64,000 nt of DNA from Prodigiosinella confusarubida. Its GTDB lineage: Bacteria > Pseudomonadota > Gammaproteobacteria > Enterobacterales > Enterobacteriaceae. The position numbers and the translations under genes were made by a program. Below, in pieces: positions 1 to 11,731 of the stretch. The DNA lies in contig NZ_CP025085.1 of assembly GCF_002847015.1 (NCBI RefSeq), positions 4,278,001-4,342,000 of the forward strand. The letters run 5' to 3'. The notes beneath the pieces were generated by a model. That model did not search any database. It was not told the DNA's origin and saw only the letters and a list, made by a program, of their open reading frames with translations. Numbering within the stretch: position 1 is the stretch's first letter; every line of letters begins with the position of its first letter.

Positions 1-49
1 AAACAGCCAACACGAAACCAAGACCCGCAGCATACAACCACTTTTTCAC
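1..49 (-). CDS. skp: Skp (OmpH) periplasmic chaperone, 5' end only
   Basis: Only the first 16 codons are inside the window; the gene runs off the left edge. The start is GTG at 49-47, giving MKKWLYAAGLGFVLAV, the beginning of a Sec signal peptide almost identical to E. coli Skp. A GGAG ribosome site lies just upstream (about 57-60). Skp is a trimeric periplasmic chaperone that delivers unfolded outer-membrane proteins to the BAM complex. Its position directly downstream of bamA is the usual enterobacterial order (rseP-bamA-skp-lpxD). The 130 bases between bamA and skp show no convincing terminator. Confidence 0.9.
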   Translation of the reverse strand, partial: MKKWLYAAGLGFVLAV

Positions 50-179
50 TATAAAACTCCTCACCCTAACTGATTTGTGCTTTTCACACATTGTTAATCT
101 GCACAGTACAATGGTTTCGGCACACTAGCTTGAACACCGGCGCCATAATATCCGTGCGACGCTTGCCTATATGATCAGA

Positions 180-2606
180 TTACCAGGTCTTACCAATATT
201 AAACTGGAACTGCTCCGACTTATCCCCACTATATTTCTTAATCGGTTGGGCATAAGAGAATACCAATGGCCCAAGTGGTGACATCCATTGTAGCGCAATA
301 CCGGAAGAAATACGGATGTTACCAGGGCTATTATAATCAGGTACTCCAGCAGCCACGGTTTGTGCTGTATTTTCCCAGTGGGTATCCCATACCGTACCAG
401 CATCCACAAAGAGGGAAGTACGTACTGAACTGGCGTATTTCTCACTGATGAACGGTGTCGGAACGATTAATTCACCACTCATCACTGCCATAGCATTCCC
501 GCCAACAGCATCACTGCTATTGTCGATCGGGCAATTGGCATAAGACGCCGCACCAGAAGCACAATTGTAATAAGCCGCCTTCGGACCAATCGTGTTAGAA
601 CGGAAACCACGCACGGTACTGGAACCACCAGCATAGAAGTTATCGTAGAACGGCACTTCTTTTCCGCCCAGGCCATCAGCGAATCCGGCTTTGGTCCTGC
701 CCATCAACACCCAATCATGGTTTTCACTCAGTGGGAAATAGCTCGTTGAATCAAAAGTCAGCTTATAGTATTCGTTATCCGAACCTGGCACGGTCACTTT
801 TGCATTCAGAGAAGCACGGCTACCTGCTGTTGGGAAATAACCACGATCAAGGTTGTTATAAGTCCAACCGGTTTTTGCAAAGAAATCGTTCGCCGAGACG
901 TCGGCACTGCTAGTAGAGTTAGATTCAGTGACAACATCAGGATGGATACCCATTTTCCCCAGATAACGCCACATAGACACTTGTGGCTTCATATCCGATA
1001 GATCATTGTGGACATAATCTAAACCAACGTTCAGCGAGTTATTTTCGTTAACCGGGAAGCCCAGCGTGGCGCCGGTTCCGTAACTGCGGTCAGTATAGTC
1101 GGACAAATCAGCATTATTGGCGTCAAAATTATTATAGAAGATTCGTCCACCTAAACTGACTCCGTCGACCGTAAAATACGGGTCAGTCATGGAGAGTTCA
1201 ATATAGGTCTGGTAATCATTCTTCGTGCCACTAATCCCCACAGAATTACCGGTACCCAACCAGTTATCCTGTTGCACCCCAGCTTGAAAACTGACGCCAC
1301 TTTCCGTACCGAAACCAATACCAAAGTTAAAAGTACCGGTATTTCGTTCTTTTACCTTATAGATGACATCTACTTGATCTGGTGTTCCTGGTACGCGCTG
1401 GGTTTCAACATTTACGCTTTCAAAATAACCCAGACGGTTGAGACGTTCTTTACCTTTTTCGACCAAATTGTTAGCAAGCCAACCGCCTTCCATCTGGCGC
1501 ATTTCCCGCCGTAGCACAGAATCTTTGGACGTATCGTTACCTTCAAAACGGATACGGCGTACAGAAAAGCGATTCCCCGTATCAACATTGATATTCAAGC
1601 GAACCGTTTTATCCGCATCGTTGATTTCAGGCTGGGTAACCACACGTGGATAGGCATAGCCATAACGCCCCAACAGTTTCTTGATATCATCTTCCATCCG
1701 GGTCACTTTAGTGCCGTTATACAGCTCTCCCGGCTGGATTTTGGTCAGCGCCTCGATTTCAGCCGAATGGCCAGCCAGATTGCCACGGACCGTCACACCA
1801 GACAGCTTGTATTGCTCGCCTTCGGTCAGGTTAATGGTGATGTAAATACCTTTTTTGTCTGGCGTCAGGCTAACCTGCGTCGAATCGATTTTGAAACGTG
1901 CATAACCACGATCCAAATAGAAACTACGCAATGTTTCCAGGTCACCGGAAAGTTTTTGCTTCTGATATTTACGATCGCCGACAACATTCCACCAGGGAAC
2001 CTCATCACGTAGTTGAAAATGAGAAATCAACTCATCAGAGTTAAATGCCTTATTCCCAACAATATTAATCTGTTGGATTTTCGCTGATACCCCTTCCGTG
2101 AACACCAACTTAAGGTCGACACGATTACGCGGCAGCGGAGTCACTATTGCTTTTACCGTAGCGCTATATTTACCCACGCTATAGTAAAAATCTTCCAGAC
2201 CTTTCTCAATATTGGAAATCGTTGTGCGATCAAGTGCATCGCCTACACGAACACCGGAGGCATCCAGATTCTCCTTCAGCATTTCTTCCTTAACCGATTT
2301 ATTGCCGGAGAAAGTTATACTGGCGATCGTTGGACGTTCTTTAACCTGGACAACCAGTGTTTCGCCATCACGCAGGACTCGGACATCCTCAAAGTTTCCG
2401 GTCGCAAATAAAGCGCGAATGGTATTACCGATATCTTTATCACTAACGGTATCCCCCACTCGGACTGGCATACTAAGTAATGCCGCACCGACGGCAACCC
2501 GCTGCAGGCCCTCGAAATGAATATCTTTCACTACGAACCCGTCTGCACCGTATACGGTGGCGCTGCTAAACAGCAGCGACGCTATGAGCAACTTTTTCAT
2601 CGCCAT
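180..2606 (-). CDS. bamA: BamA, outer-membrane protein assembly factor
   Basis: 808 residues, close to E. coli BamA (810). It inserts beta-barrel proteins into the outer membrane as the core of the BAM complex. The first 20 residues ([20 protein letters not shown]) are a signal peptide ending before ADGF. Five POTRA domains fill roughly residues 21-420. A 16-strand Omp85 barrel follows, containing the conserved VRGF motif at about 665-668 and ending in a typical C-terminal aromatic (NIGKTW). The extracellular-loop part of the barrel (about 550-580 and 680-710) differs most from E. coli, as expected for surface loops. It lies 35 bases downstream of rseP and is probably co-transcribed with it and with skp. 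Confidence 0.98.
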   Translation of the reverse strand: MAMKKLLIASLLFSSATVYGADGFVVKDIHFEGLQRVAVGAALLSMPVRVGDTVSDKDIGNTIRALFATGNFEDVRVLRDGETLVVQVKERPTIASITFSGNKSVKEEMLKENLDASGVRVGDALDRTTISNIEKGLEDFYYSVGKYSATVKAIVTPLPRNRVDLKLVFTEGVSAKIQQINIVGNKAFNSDELISHFQLRDEVPWWNVVGDRKYQKQKLSGDLETLRSFYLDRGYARFKIDSTQVSLTPDKKGIYITINLTEGEQYKLSGVTVRGNLAGHSAEIEALTKIQPGELYNGTKVTRMEDDIKKLLGRYGYAYPRVVTQPEINDADKTVRLNINVDTGNRFSVRRIRFEGNDTSKDSVLRREMRQMEGGWLANNLVEKGKERLNRLGYFESVNVETQRVPGTPDQVDVIYKVKERNTGTFNFGIGFGTESGVSFQAGVQQDNWLGTGNSVGISGTKNDYQTYIELSMTDPYFTVDGVSLGGRIFYNNFDANNADLSDYTDRSYGTGATLGFPVNENNSLNVGLDYVHNDLSDMKPQVSMWRYLGKMGIHPDVVTESNSTSSADVSANDFFAKTGWTYNNLDRGYFPTAGSRASLNAKVTVPGSDNEYYKLTFDSTSYFPLSENHDWVLMGRTKAGFADGLGGKEVPFYDNFYAGGSSTVRGFRSNTIGPKAAYYNCASGAASYANCPIDNSSDAVGGNAMAVMSGELIVPTPFISEKYASSVRTSLFVDAGTVWDTHWENTAQTVAAGVPDYNSPGNIRISSGIALQWMSPLGPLVFSYAQPIKKYSGDKSEQFQFNIGKTW

Positions 2607-2641
2607 CGTTGTTATGCGCTTATCCTAACCTGGTCTCACAC

Positions 2642-3997
2642 CTAAAGGCGGGAGAAATCATTGAAAAGTGCGAGCCCCATTAACATCATCAGCAACACCG
2701 TGCCAATGCGATAACCGAAGTTCTGCACACGCTCGGAAACCGGCTTACCCTTCAGTTTTTCAAGCACCAGAAAAAGCAGGTGACCACCATCTAATACCGG
2801 TAGAGGAAACAGATTGATGACCCCCAGATTGACGCTTATCAATGCCAAAAACATCAGGTAATAAATCAATCCATAATCCGCTGACATCCCTGCCCCCTGA
2901 GCAATCGATATCGGCCCACTCAGGTTGTTCAACGTTATATCGCCGGTAATCAACTTACCCAGCATACTGACCGTCAGCTTCATTAATTGCCAGGTTTTAT
3001 CGCTGGCTTCATAAATAGCGCCAAACGGCCCATACTGACGTACCGTTCTATACTCATCGGGCAATGGTATGACTCGAGGGACAACACCAGCGAAACCCAC
3101 ATATTGACCTTGTCCCACAGACTTCTTGTCTGGCGTCAGAGACAACGTCAGGGTTTCCCCTCCTCTTTCAACCTCCAGAGTGACTACATTACCTGGGTTA
3201 TCACGTATCGTGGTAACAAACTGCTGCCAACGCGTCAGCGGTTGACCATCGACTTTAACGATCCTGTCCCCGACATCTAAACCCGCCTTTTCTGCGGCTG
3301 AATGAGGCTGGACTTGTGTTAATACTGCGTCGATCTGCGGTCCACGAGGAACAATTCCCAACGAAACGGCAGGATCCTGTTTATCGGGCTCAAAATGCCA
3401 GTCACGCAAATTCAACGTTTTCCGTTCAATCTGCGACGAACCCAATGGCGCGGTACCAATGATAACTTCAGGATCACCAATCTTGCCAATCAGAGCCAGA
3501 CGTGCACTATCCCAATCAGGCGTTTCGATACCGCCAATGGTCTTTAGTTCCATTCCTGGTGAAATTTGCGCGTGTGATGCAATCGAATCGGGCAAAACTT
3601 CACCAACCACTGGGCGTATGCCTGGTACTCCGATGATAAACACCATCCAGTATGCAAAAACAGCGAAGATAAAATTGGCAATTGGGCCGGCACTTACAAT
3701 CGCAGCACGTTGCAAGACAGTTTTATTATTGAAGGCTTGGTGGAAAAGTGCTGTCGGGACATTATCAATCCGGCCATCCAGCATTTTAACATAACCACCA
3801 AGAGGGATGAGTGCGATAACGTATTCTGTACCATGACGATCATAGCGTCGCCACAACGCTTTACCAAAACCAATCGAAAAGCGTTCGACTCTGACGCCGC
3901 ATCGGCGTGCGACCCAGAAATGGCCGAATTCATGAACCGTTATCAATACACCTAATGCAATGATAAATGCGGCCAGATTCCAGAGGATATTCATCAT
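2642..3997 (-). CDS. rseP: RseP, site-2 intramembrane zinc protease
   Basis: 451 residues (E. coli 450). RseP cleaves the anti-sigma factor RseA in the inner membrane during the sigma-E stress response and clears remnant signal peptides. The zinc motif HEFGH is at 22-26 in the first membrane segment. Two PDZ domains occupy about 127-310, and the second metal motif LDG (about 402-404) lies near the C-terminal membrane helices. Two adjacent ATG codons start the ORF, so the first residue is uncertain by one. It is followed by bamA, which links the sigma-E sensor protease to outer-membrane assembly, and preceded by cdsA with a 21-base gap. Confidence 0.97.
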   Translation of the reverse strand: MMNILWNLAAFIIALGVLITVHEFGHFWVARRCGVRVERFSIGFGKALWRRYDRHGTEYVIALIPLGGYVKMLDGRIDNVPTALFHQAFNNKTVLQRAAIVSAGPIANFIFAVFAYWMVFIIGVPGIRPVVGEVLPDSIASHAQISPGMELKTIGGIETPDWDSARLALIGKIGDPEVIIGTAPLGSSQIERKTLNLRDWHFEPDKQDPAVSLGIVPRGPQIDAVLTQVQPHSAAEKAGLDVGDRIVKVDGQPLTRWQQFVTTIRDNPGNVVTLEVERGGETLTLSLTPDKKSVGQGQYVGFAGVVPRVIPLPDEYRTVRQYGPFGAIYEASDKTWQLMKLTVSMLGKLITGDITLNNLSGPISIAQGAGMSADYGLIYYLMFLALISVNLGVINLFPLPVLDGGHLLFLVLEKLKGKPVSERVQNFGYRIGTVLLMMLMGLALFNDFSRL

Positions 3998-4018
3998 AAA
4001 CAGGCCTTAACCTTTTCC

Positions 4019-4876
4019 CTAAATAGCTTTAAAAATCAGTAGCATCAGGCAAGAAAAAACCGGTACTGCCGCAGTAAGACTATCTATACGATCCAAAACA
4101 CCACCATGACCAGGTATCAAGTGACTACTGTCTTTTAGACCTGCTTCACGTTTGAACATGCTCTCGGTCAGATCACCCAGAACCGAAGCTAACGCGGCCA
4201 CAATAGAGCAAACCAGCAACGTTGTCATTGACGTCGCCAGTGGCACATAGTGACTAAAGAGTAGCGAAATCAGCGCGGAAGTCACTAATCCTCCAACCAA
4301 ACCTTCCCAGGTTTTTCCTGGTGAAACCTTAGGTGCAAGTTTACGCTGCCCAAATAGCCGACCAAACATATAGGCACCACTGTCCGCTCCCCATACAAGC
4401 AACATGACATACAACAACCACCAGGCGCCGGCGTACGGATTAGACTCGTAGTCATACTGCCGTAATGCCAACATTCCCCAGAAAAATGGGACAATAGTCA
4501 ATACACCGAAGAGCAGGCGAAGTATCCGTGAAGAACGCCACAATGATGCTGACGCCGGATAAAACAGCACCAGTAGCAAAGCCAGGCTCCACCAAACTAA
4601 CGATGACCAGAGTGACATCCTGACTTGCAAGATAGATACAGGATGATGATATGGCGGAAGGGTAAATAGCATCAGAGCCAGCAACAAGCCACAAAAAATC
4701 GCCAACCAGACTCGATGAGTATAGGATGCAAATCCGGCAAATTGCCCCCATTCCCAAGCTGCAAGCATGCATACCGCCAACGTAACCAAGGCAAAACCCA
4801 CAAGCGGCAATAAAAACAGTGCAGCGATAACAGCAGGAATAAGAATCAAAGCAGTTATCAGACGGTACTTCAGCAA
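4019..4876 (-). CDS. cdsA: Phosphatidate cytidylyltransferase CdsA
   Basis: 285 residues, the same length as E. coli CdsA. The enzyme makes CDP-diacylglycerol from CTP and phosphatidic acid, the branch point of phospholipid synthesis. It is a polytopic inner-membrane protein with many hydrophobic segments. The family signature is at about 239-266 (SMFKREAGLKDSSH... ending LDRIDS). The start is TTG at 4876, supported by a GGGAGA ribosome site about 7 bases upstream and by the MLKYRLI N-terminus shared with E. coli, which also uses a non-ATG start as I recall. Only 9 bases separate it from uppS, so the two are coupled. Confidence 0.96.
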   Translation of the reverse strand: MLKYRLITALILIPAVIAALFLLPLVGFALVTLAVCMLAAWEWGQFAGFASYTHRVWLAIFCGLLLALMLFTLPPYHHPVSILQVRMSLWSSLVWWSLALLLVLFYPASASLWRSSRILRLLFGVLTIVPFFWGMLALRQYDYESNPYAGAWWLLYVMLLVWGADSGAYMFGRLFGQRKLAPKVSPGKTWEGLVGGLVTSALISLLFSHYVPLATSMTTLLVCSIVAALASVLGDLTESMFKREAGLKDSSHLIPGHGGVLDRIDSLTAAVPVFSCLMLLIFKAI

Positions 4877-4885
4877 AAGTTCTCC

Positions 4886-5647
4886 CTAGGATACATCAGT
4901 ATCAATAGGTGTTGTTCCCCCGAAGCGACGCTCACGTTGTGCAAATGCATTCAGAGCACCTTCAAAGACTTGTTCATCAAAATCGGGCCAGAGAACATCG
5001 GTAAAATAAAGCTCAGCATAGGCAATCTGCCACAGTAGAAAATTGCTGATACGGTGCTCACCACCGGTTCTTATTACCAAATCCACAGGCGAGAGATCAC
5101 TCAGACAGATGTAACGGCATAGAGTTTCTTCATTGATGGTATCAGGGCGTAAAACGCCTTCCTGTACCTGCTCCGCTATCTTTCTGACACTCTGAATGAT
5201 ATCCCAACGGCCGCCATAATTTGCAGCGATATTCAGCGTAAGCCCAGTATTATTTTCTGTCAGATGTTCCGAGCGGCGAATCCGTTCCTGTAACCGAGTA
5301 TTAAAACGACTGATATCGCCAATAATACGTAACCGGACGTTATGTTTGTGAAGATTTTTTACTTCACTATCGAGCGCCCGTACAAACAACTCCATCAAAG
5401 ACGTCACTTCCTGCGTCGGACGATTCCAGTTTTCGCTGCTGAACGCATATAGCGTCAACGCATCAAGATGATGACTGACAGAAAAACTCACAGCACGACG
5501 AACAGACTTTACCCCCGCCTGATGCCCGAATATCCGCAGTTTACCCCGATGTTTAGCCCAGCGCCCATTACCATCCATAATAATGGCGACATGACGTGGC
5601 CCAACGGGTAACTGATTCTGACTACCTTGCTGATTTTCGGACGGCAT
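4886..5647 (-). CDS. uppS: Undecaprenyl diphosphate synthase UppS (IspU)
   Basis: 253 residues (E. coli 253). This cis-prenyltransferase condenses farnesyl diphosphate with eight isopentenyl units to make the C55 lipid carrier used for peptidoglycan and O-antigen. The catalytic aspartate is D25 in HVAIIMDGNGRWAK, and the second signature (DLVIRTGGEHRISNFLLWQ) sits near residue 190. The distance from the nearest clear purine-rich site (GAGGAA) to the ATG is long, about 16 bases, so initiation may be weak or coupled. The 181 bases to dxr show no strong terminator. Confidence 0.96.
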   Translation of the reverse strand: MPSENQQGSQNQLPVGPRHVAIIMDGNGRWAKHRGKLRIFGHQAGVKSVRRAVSFSVSHHLDALTLYAFSSENWNRPTQEVTSLMELFVRALDSEVKNLHKHNVRLRIIGDISRFNTRLQERIRRSEHLTENNTGLTLNIAANYGGRWDIIQSVRKIAEQVQEGVLRPDTINEETLCRYICLSDLSPVDLVIRTGGEHRISNFLLWQIAYAELYFTDVLWPDFDEQVFEGALNAFAQRERRFGGTTPIDTDVS

Positions 5648-5828
5648 AACGTGTACTTAATTTCCTCAAATAAGAAAAACGGCTGTTTATCCGTGACGTT
5701 CGATCTGACCAGCGCAAAAATCGCGAACAGGTAGAACCTATTGCCATCGTTGACCGTCACACCCATCCCCCACACCAAATGGCGCAGACTATATCATTTC
5801 AATGGCACGTGAACAAACGCGCGATCAA

Positions 5829-7028
5829 CTAAGGTTGCTGATATCGCAACAATGTCTGGGTGGCAATACGTCTGGCCCAACGATCAATGACAAGAACGTC
5901 GTCCACACTGTCAGGCTCGGGTAAAGCAAGCTGTTCCAACACGCTCTGGTTGACCGCAGCAATATCAGTAAAACGGATACCCAAACGTAGAAATGCCTCT
6001 ACCGCAACTTCATTAGCAGCATTCAGTGTGGTTGTGGCGGCCTGCCCTTGATTACAGGCTTCAATGGCCAGCCGCAAACAAGGATAGCGATGATAATCTG
6101 GTGCTGAAAATGTCAATGCGCCAAGACGACAGAAATCCAACGTTTCTACGCCGGAATTCACTCGTGCCGGATATGCCATCGCGTGGGCAATCGGCGTACG
6201 CATATCGGGAGCGCCCAACTGCGCCAGCACACTGCCATCCCGGTAACGCACCATGGAATGGATGACCGACTGAGGATGAATGATAACCTCCATCTGTGCT
6301 TCCGAAGCATTGAAAAGCCAGCGGGCTTCAATGTATTCCAGCCCTTTATTCATCATGGTCGCCGAATCCACTGAAATTTTGCGTCCCATCGACCAGTTAG
6401 GGTGAGCACAAGCCTGATCGGGGGTCATTGTACTCATTTCTGCTAGCGGGATTTCACGAAAAGGCCCACCAGACCCAGTCAAGATAATTCGCTCGACACC
6501 GTATTGAATCAGAGAACCATGCCCCAACTGACATTGGATTTGCTCAGGTAAGCTCTGAAAAATGGCATTATGCTCGCTGTCTATGGGCAACAATTGTGCA
6601 CGGCTTTTTGAAACAGCGTCCATAAACAGACGGCCGCAGGTAACCAGCGACTCTTTATTGGCTAACAGCACCTGTTTATCGGCTCGGATGGCCGACAACG
6701 TTGGAAACAATCCTGCCGCCCCCACAATGGCCGCGATGACCTGATCAACATCATTCAGCGCCGCTAGTTCGCACGCAGCTTGCTCTCCCGCCATTACTTC
6801 TGTACGACAACCATGCTGGCTTAGCTGCCAGCGTAATTCCCGGGCAGAACTCTCATCTGCCATTGAGGCATAGGTTGGATGGAATTCCAGGCATTGTTCT
6901 ACCATGCGGGATACATTACGTCCGGCGACTAATGACTTGACCGAAAATTTATCAGGATTGGCCCGAATGACCGACAGTGAACTGACGCCAATCGAACCGG
7001 TAGAACCAAGGATGGTCAGTGTCTTCAT
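5829..7028 (-). CDS. dxr: 1-deoxy-D-xylulose 5-phosphate reductoisomerase Dxr (IspC)
   Basis: 399 residues (E. coli 398). It converts DXP to 2-C-methyl-D-erythritol 4-phosphate with NADPH, the committed step of the MEP isoprenoid pathway and the fosmidomycin target. The N-terminal NADPH motif is GSTGSIG (8-14). The metal- and substrate-binding region contains [12 protein letters not shown] and the [13 protein letters not shown] segment. It stands just upstream of uppS, which consumes products of the same pathway, and downstream of frr. Confidence 0.97.
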   Translation of the reverse strand: MKTLTILGSTGSIGVSSLSVIRANPDKFSVKSLVAGRNVSRMVEQCLEFHPTYASMADESSARELRWQLSQHGCRTEVMAGEQAACELAALNDVDQVIAAIVGAAGLFPTLSAIRADKQVLLANKESLVTCGRLFMDAVSKSRAQLLPIDSEHNAIFQSLPEQIQCQLGHGSLIQYGVERIILTGSGGPFREIPLAEMSTMTPDQACAHPNWSMGRKISVDSATMMNKGLEYIEARWLFNASEAQMEVIIHPQSVIHSMVRYRDGSVLAQLGAPDMRTPIAHAMAYPARVNSGVETLDFCRLGALTFSAPDYHRYPCLRLAIEACNQGQAATTTLNAANEVAVEAFLRLGIRFTDIAAVNQSVLEQLALPEPDSVDDVLVIDRWARRIATQTLLRYQQP

Positions 7029-7140
7029 GAAATGCTCTGAATAACTGCAATTGATTACAGGGAGGTAACTCAGTCTGAAACGATTAACATAAACTGTCTA
7101 TGACCGTTATAAAAAAAATAACCCTGCATCAAGGGAACAA

Positions 7141-7194
7141 TAAAAAATAAAGCGCCGCAGGGAGAGAAGGAATACATACTGTTCCTACCCGGCG
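7141..7194 (-). terminator. Probable terminator downstream of frr
   Basis: On the minus strand an imperfect GC-rich hairpin forms from CGCCGGG/AGGAA pairing with TTCCT/CCC(TG)CGGCG (plus-strand arms about 7153-7172 and 7182-7194). A T-rich run corresponding to 7141-7150 follows directly. A separate perfect 11-bp inverted repeat (7207-7217 and 7221-7231) straddles the frr stop codon. Together these would end or attenuate pyrH-frr transcription before dxr. Confidence 0.5.
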
Positions 7195-7215
7195 ACGCCG
7201 ACCCAAACTGATGGA

Positions 7216-7773
7216 TTAAAAATCCATCAGTTCGCTTTCTTTATCAGCCAATGTGGCATCAACCTTTTTGATATAACTGTCAGTCAGTTTCTGAATATCA
7301 TCCTGAGCACGATGTTCTTCATCTTCACTGATAGTCTTGTCTTTCAGTTGGGCCTTTAATTTGTCATTCGCATCACGGCGGACGTTGCGGACAGAGACGC
7401 GGCTTTGCTCAGCTTCACCACGGACGACTTTGATCAGATCCTTACGACGCTCCTCCGTCAACGGCGGCAGCGGTACACGAATAACGGAACCTGCCGACAT
7501 AGGATTAAGCCCCAGATCGGATTTCATAATTGCTTTTTCAACTGCTGCTCCCAACGTGCGATCGAATACCGTGATCGACAAAGTACGGGAATCCTCTACT
7601 ACAATGTTGGCAAGCTGACGCAACGGGGTCGCAGTGCCATAATATTCAACATGAATACCGTCCAGTAAGCTGGGAGAGGCACGGCCGGTACGGATTTTGC
7701 CGATCTGGTTCTTAAAAACCTCAACGCATTTTTCCATGCGTGTTTCAGCATCTTTTCTGATTTCATTAGTCAC
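7216..7773 (-). CDS. frr: Ribosome recycling factor Frr (RRF)
   Basis: 185 residues, exactly the E. coli length, when started at GTG 7773-7771 ([13 protein letters not shown]). A longer reading frame opens at 7821, but the first 16 codons have no counterpart in the family, and AAGGG lies about 9 bases upstream of the GTG. Frr, with EF-G, splits the post-termination 70S ribosome. The conserved [14 protein letters not shown] segment and the C-terminal helical-bundle residues ([18 protein letters not shown]) are intact. It is 137 bases downstream of pyrH, in the standard rpsB-tsf-pyrH-frr order. Confidence 0.97.
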   Translation of the reverse strand: MTNEIRKDAETRMEKCVEVFKNQIGKIRTGRASPSLLDGIHVEYYGTATPLRQLANIVVEDSRTLSITVFDRTLGAAVEKAIMKSDLGLNPMSAGSVIRVPLPPLTEERRKDLIKVVRGEAEQSRVSVRNVRRDANDKLKAQLKDKTISEDEEHRAQDDIQKLTDSYIKKVDATLADKESELMDF

Positions 7774-7910
7774 GTTGTGAACCCTTGAAAACTGGTTGCC
7801 TGTCAGATCACGTCTCGACATGATCCGGTGAATAATTTACACCAGCGTCAGCTGGCAATGTATGGCGCTATCTTGTGCCACCAAAACAGAATATTACCTT
7901 ACTTTTGTCG

Positions 7911-8642
7911 TCAGCCGTTATTACTGATCAACGTCCCTTCTTTTTCACCCATCACGACACGCCGCAATGCACCCGGTTTATTCATATTAAACACCCGGAT
8001 TGGCAAATTATGATCTCTCGCCAAGGTAAAAGCAGCCAAATCCATAACTTTAAGTTCGCGTTCCAGTACGTCCTGATAGCACAGTGTTTCGTACAGCGTA
8101 GCATTGGGATCCTGTATCGGATCGGCGGAATAAACACCATCGACCTTGGTGGCTTTCAATACCACATCAGCTTCGATTTCAATGCCGCGCAAACAGGCAG
8201 CAGAATCGGTGGTAAAAAAAGGATTACCTGTCCCGGCGGAAAAAATCACTACGCGATTATTACGCAACAGGCTGATGGCTTCTGCCCAACTGTAATTATC
8301 ACAGACACCATTCAATGGGATAGCAGACATCAAACGGGCGTTGACATAGGCCCGGTGCAATGCATCACGCATCGCCAGTCCATTCATTACCGTAGCCAGC
8401 ATACCCATATGGTCACCCACAACACGGTTCATGCCTGCTTTAGCCAAACCAGCACCACGAAACAGGTTACCACCGCCTATTACCACTCCGACCTGGATAT
8501 CCAGCTCAACCAGTTCTTTTACTTCCTGAGCCATGCGATCCAGGATGCTTGCATCAATACCGAAACCTTCGGCGCCTTGCAGGGCTTCGCCACTAAGCTT
8601 GAGCAGGATACGTTGATATACAGGTTTTGAGTTGGTTGCCAT
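7911..8642 (-). CDS. pyrH: Uridylate kinase PyrH
   Basis: 243 residues (E. coli 241). A hexameric amino-acid-kinase-fold enzyme that phosphorylates UMP to UDP for pyrimidine nucleotide synthesis; UTP inhibits and GTP activates it. The signature segments [25 protein letters not shown] and [15 protein letters not shown] are all present. It ends with two or three extra residues (ISNNG) compared with E. coli. A 251-codon open frame runs antisense to it on the plus strand, a shadow of codon bias. The gene is separated from tsf by the strong terminator at 8753-8784, so it probably has its own promoter. Confidence 0.97.
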   Translation of the reverse strand: MATNSKPVYQRILLKLSGEALQGAEGFGIDASILDRMAQEVKELVELDIQVGVVIGGGNLFRGAGLAKAGMNRVVGDHMGMLATVMNGLAMRDALHRAYVNARLMSAIPLNGVCDNYSWAEAISLLRNNRVVIFSAGTGNPFFTTDSAACLRGIEIEADVVLKATKVDGVYSADPIQDPNATLYETLCYQDVLERELKVMDLAAFTLARDHNLPIRVFNMNKPGALRRVVMGEKEGTLISNNG

Positions 8643-8752
8643 GGTGTTTTTGTCCTAACAGGCTGTCATCGTATTGAGGGTTATTACAATGACACTGAGC
8701 GACCTAGGATAAAGATACGCTCAGTGCCACGAAACTATTTTTAAGGTTGGAT

Positions 8753-8784
8753 AAAAAGGAACCGCCGATTGGCGGTTCCTTTTT
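8753..8784 (-). terminator. Rho-independent terminator of rpsB-tsf
   Basis: A perfect 14-bp inverted repeat (AAAAAGGAACCGCC at 8753-8766, loop GATT, GGCGGTTCCTTTTT at 8771-8784) starts 4 bases beyond the tsf stop. A-runs and T-runs flank the GC stem, so it can work in both directions, but its position fits termination of tsf. Confidence 0.9.
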
Positions 8785-8788
8785 ATAA

Positions 8789-9646
8789 TTAAGACTGCTT
8801 ACTCATTGCCGCGACTTCAGCAGCAAAGTCAGTTTCAGCTTTCTCAATGCCTTCACCTACTTCAAAACGGATGAAGCCGCTTACACTGGCACTATGCTCT
8901 TTCAGCAACTGACCAACCGTTTTGCTTGGATCCATGACAAAATGCTGACCAGACAGAGAGATCTCACCGGTAAATTTACGCATGCGTCCTTCAACCATTT
9001 TCTCTGCAATTTCACGCGGTTTTCCAGATTGCATCGCAATGTCCAACTGAATCTGATACTCACGAGAAACAACGTCAGCCGGTACGTCTTCGGCGTTAAC
9101 ATATTCTGGTTTGCTAGCCGCAATGTGCATAGCAACGTGTTTGATCAGTTCTTCATCAGCACCCGTGGCCGCGACGAGAACACCGATACGCGCGCCATGC
9201 ATATAAGAACCCAAAGCATCACCAGTCTGAACAGCAACACGGCGAATGTTGATGTTTTCACCAATCTTGGACACCAGCGCAGTACGGCCTTCTTCAAACT
9301 TCGCTTTCAGTGCTTCAACATCGGAGATGCGCTCATTCAGTGCGGCATTGATAACATCTTCACCAAAAGCTTTAAAACCGGCATCTTTAGCCACGAAGTC
9401 AGTTTCACAGTTCAGTTCAACAACAACACCGTATTTGCCGTCTGCAGAAATTTTGGTCAGGATAATACCTTCAGCGGCAACACGTCCTGCTTTTTTCGCA
9501 GCTTTAGCCTGGCCTGATTTACGCATGTTATCGATGGCCAGCTCAATGTCACCATTCGCTTCAACCAGTGCTTTCTTACATTCCATCATGCCGGCGCCAG
9601 TACGCTCACGCAGTTCTTTTACCAGGGCAGCGGTAATTTCAGCCAT
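8789..9646 (-). CDS. tsf: Elongation factor Ts (EF-Ts)
   Basis: 285 residues (E. coli 283). EF-Ts is the guanine-nucleotide exchange factor for EF-Tu. The start is ATG at 9646 ([20 protein letters not shown]) with GAGGAAAAG upstream; an open frame continues 23 codons further up but only into the intergenic hairpin. The [10 protein letters not shown] motif that contacts EF-Tu is present ([10 protein letters not shown], near residue 80). It is the second gene of the rpsB-tsf operon and is followed by a strong terminator. Confidence 0.98.
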   Translation of the reverse strand: MAEITAALVKELRERTGAGMMECKKALVEANGDIELAIDNMRKSGQAKAAKKAGRVAAEGIILTKISADGKYGVVVELNCETDFVAKDAGFKAFGEDVINAALNERISDVEALKAKFEEGRTALVSKIGENINIRRVAVQTGDALGSYMHGARIGVLVAATGADEELIKHVAMHIAASKPEYVNAEDVPADVVSREYQIQLDIAMQSGKPREIAEKMVEGRMRKFTGEISLSGQHFVMDPSKTVGQLLKEHSASVSGFIRFEVGEGIEKAETDFAAEVAAMSKQS

Positions 9647-9686
9647 TATCTTTTCCTCGGTTATCTCATGGGGGAGATAAGTAAAA

Positions 9687-9705
9687 GGGGGCCTAACAGG
9701 CCCCC
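9687..9705 (-). promoter_or_regulatory. rpsB-tsf intercistronic hairpin (possible attenuator)
   Basis: A 7-bp GC-only stem (GGGGGCC, loop taaca, GGCCCCC) lies between the rpsB stop and the tsf ribosome site. A smaller stem (GGCTC/GAGCC at 9737-9750) lies next to rpsB. No U-run follows, so it is more likely a partial attenuator, mRNA stabiliser or processing site than a full terminator. In E. coli S2 and EF-Ts are made at different levels from one transcript. Confidence 0.5.
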
Positions 9706-9757
9706 TAACCAACATATGTCATACCTGGTTAATAAGGGCTCAAAAGAGCCTGTCTTA

Positions 9758-10655
<898 letters not shown>

Positions 10656-10662
10656 GGCGCGC

Positions 10663-10692
10663 TTTATACCATAATCAGCCTTCGGGCACCAA
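10663..10692 (-). promoter_or_regulatory. Probable sigma-70 promoter of rpsB
   Basis: On the minus strand TTGGTG (10692-10687) and TATAAA (10668-10663) are 18 bases apart, followed by a GC-rich discriminator GCGCGCC. Such discriminators are typical of ribosomal and tRNA promoters under ppGpp control. A second AT-rich hexamer (TATATT) occurs about 20 bases downstream, so the exact start is uncertain. Confidence 0.5.
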
Positions 10693-10820
10693 CTTTTGTT
10701 GTGTGTTATACCAATGTTATGGAATCATGATTTGGCAGTGTCTGGCGGGGCTGATACCATAAGTTACTATCTTGTTGACTCTATTTCGTTAAAAACAACG
10801 ACACTTGTGGACAAATTTCA

Positions 10821-11615
10821 ATGGCAATATCAATTAAAACAGCTACAGATATCGAGAAAATGCGTGTAGCCGGGCGCTTGGCTGCTGAAGTATTGGAAAT
10901 CATCGAACCTTATGTGGTTCCCGGAGTCAGCACCGGCGAACTGGATCGTATCTGTCACGATCATATCATCAATAAACAGCATGCGATCTCAGCATGCCTG
11001 GGTTACCACGGTTTTCCGAAATCAGTCTGTATTTCTGTTAATGAAGTAGTGTGCCACGGTATTCCCAGCGATGAAAAAATTCTGAAAGATGGCGACATCG
11101 TCAATATTGATGTCACCGTCATCAAAGATGACTTTCATGGCGATACATCAAAAATGTTTATTGCCGGGAAACCCACCATTTTGGGAGAACGCTTATGTCG
11201 GATCACCCAGGAAAGCCTCTATCTGGCGCTCAAGATGGTTAAACCGGGCATTCGTCTGCGCACCCTGGGTAAAGAAATTCAGAAATATGTGGAAGCCCAG
11301 GATTTCTCCGTGGTACGTGAGTATTGTGGCCACGGCATTGGCAAGGGTTTCCATGAAGAACCCCAAGTGCTGCATTACGATGCCGATGACGGTGGTGTGG
11401 TGTTACAACCCGGCATGGCGTTCACAATAGAACCGATGGTCAATGCTGGTGATTTCCGCATTCGCAGCATGAAAGATGGCTGGACAGTAAAAACCAAAGA
11501 TCGCAGCTTGTCGGCGCAGTACGAGCATACTATTGTGGTGACAGAAAACGGCTGTGAGATAATGACGTTGCGAAAAGATGACACCATCCCCAACATCATC
11601 ACACATCAGGAATAA
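10821..11615 (+). CDS. map: Methionine aminopeptidase type I
   Basis: 264 residues, the same as E. coli Map, co-linear through the metal-binding residues (D97 in [11 protein letters not shown]108, H171 in CGHGIG, E204 in TIEPM, E235 in YEHTIVV). It removes the initiator methionine from nascent proteins at the ribosome. It is divergent from rpsB, a conserved pairing. The ribosome site before ATG 10821 is weak (GGAC). Two tandem initiator tRNA-Met genes elsewhere in the window serve the step before Map, though not in the same operon. Confidence 0.97.
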   Translation: MAISIKTATDIEKMRVAGRLAAEVLEIIEPYVVPGVSTGELDRICHDHIINKQHAISACLGYHGFPKSVCISVNEVVCHGIPSDEKILKDGDIVNIDVTVIKDDFHGDTSKMFIAGKPTILGERLCRITQESLYLALKMVKPGIRLRTLGKEIQKYVEAQDFSVVREYCGHGIGKGFHEEPQVLHYDADDGGVVLQPGMAFTIEPMVNAGDFRIRSMKDGWTVKTKDRSLSAQYEHTIVVTENGCEIMTLRKDDTIPNIITHQE

Positions 11616-11620
11616 ACACC

Positions 11621-11646
11621 AGCCGGCAATCGCCGGCTTTATTATG
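11621..11646 (+). terminator. Possible terminator after map
   Basis: AGCCGGC, loop AATC, GCCGGCT (11621-11638), followed by TTATTAT, 5 bases after the map stop. The U-tract is short and interrupted, so termination may be partial. Confidence 0.5.
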
Positions 11647-11731
11647 GTGGAAGATTTCTGTTTACCCGCTTTCGGGCCGCCACAAGTGGTGTTTAAAATC
11701 ACTCTCTACGATTTCATATGGGTTGAGTAAC

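Noticed and set aside
7875-8630. Plus-strand open frame of 251 codons
   Set aside because: It is fully antisense to pyrH, which is nearly identical to the E. coli protein. The composition is that of a codon-bias shadow, with no ribosome site or family match.
8894-9517. Plus-strand open frame of 207 codons
   Set aside because: Antisense to tsf, a highly expressed gene with strong codon bias, which commonly yields long antisense frames.
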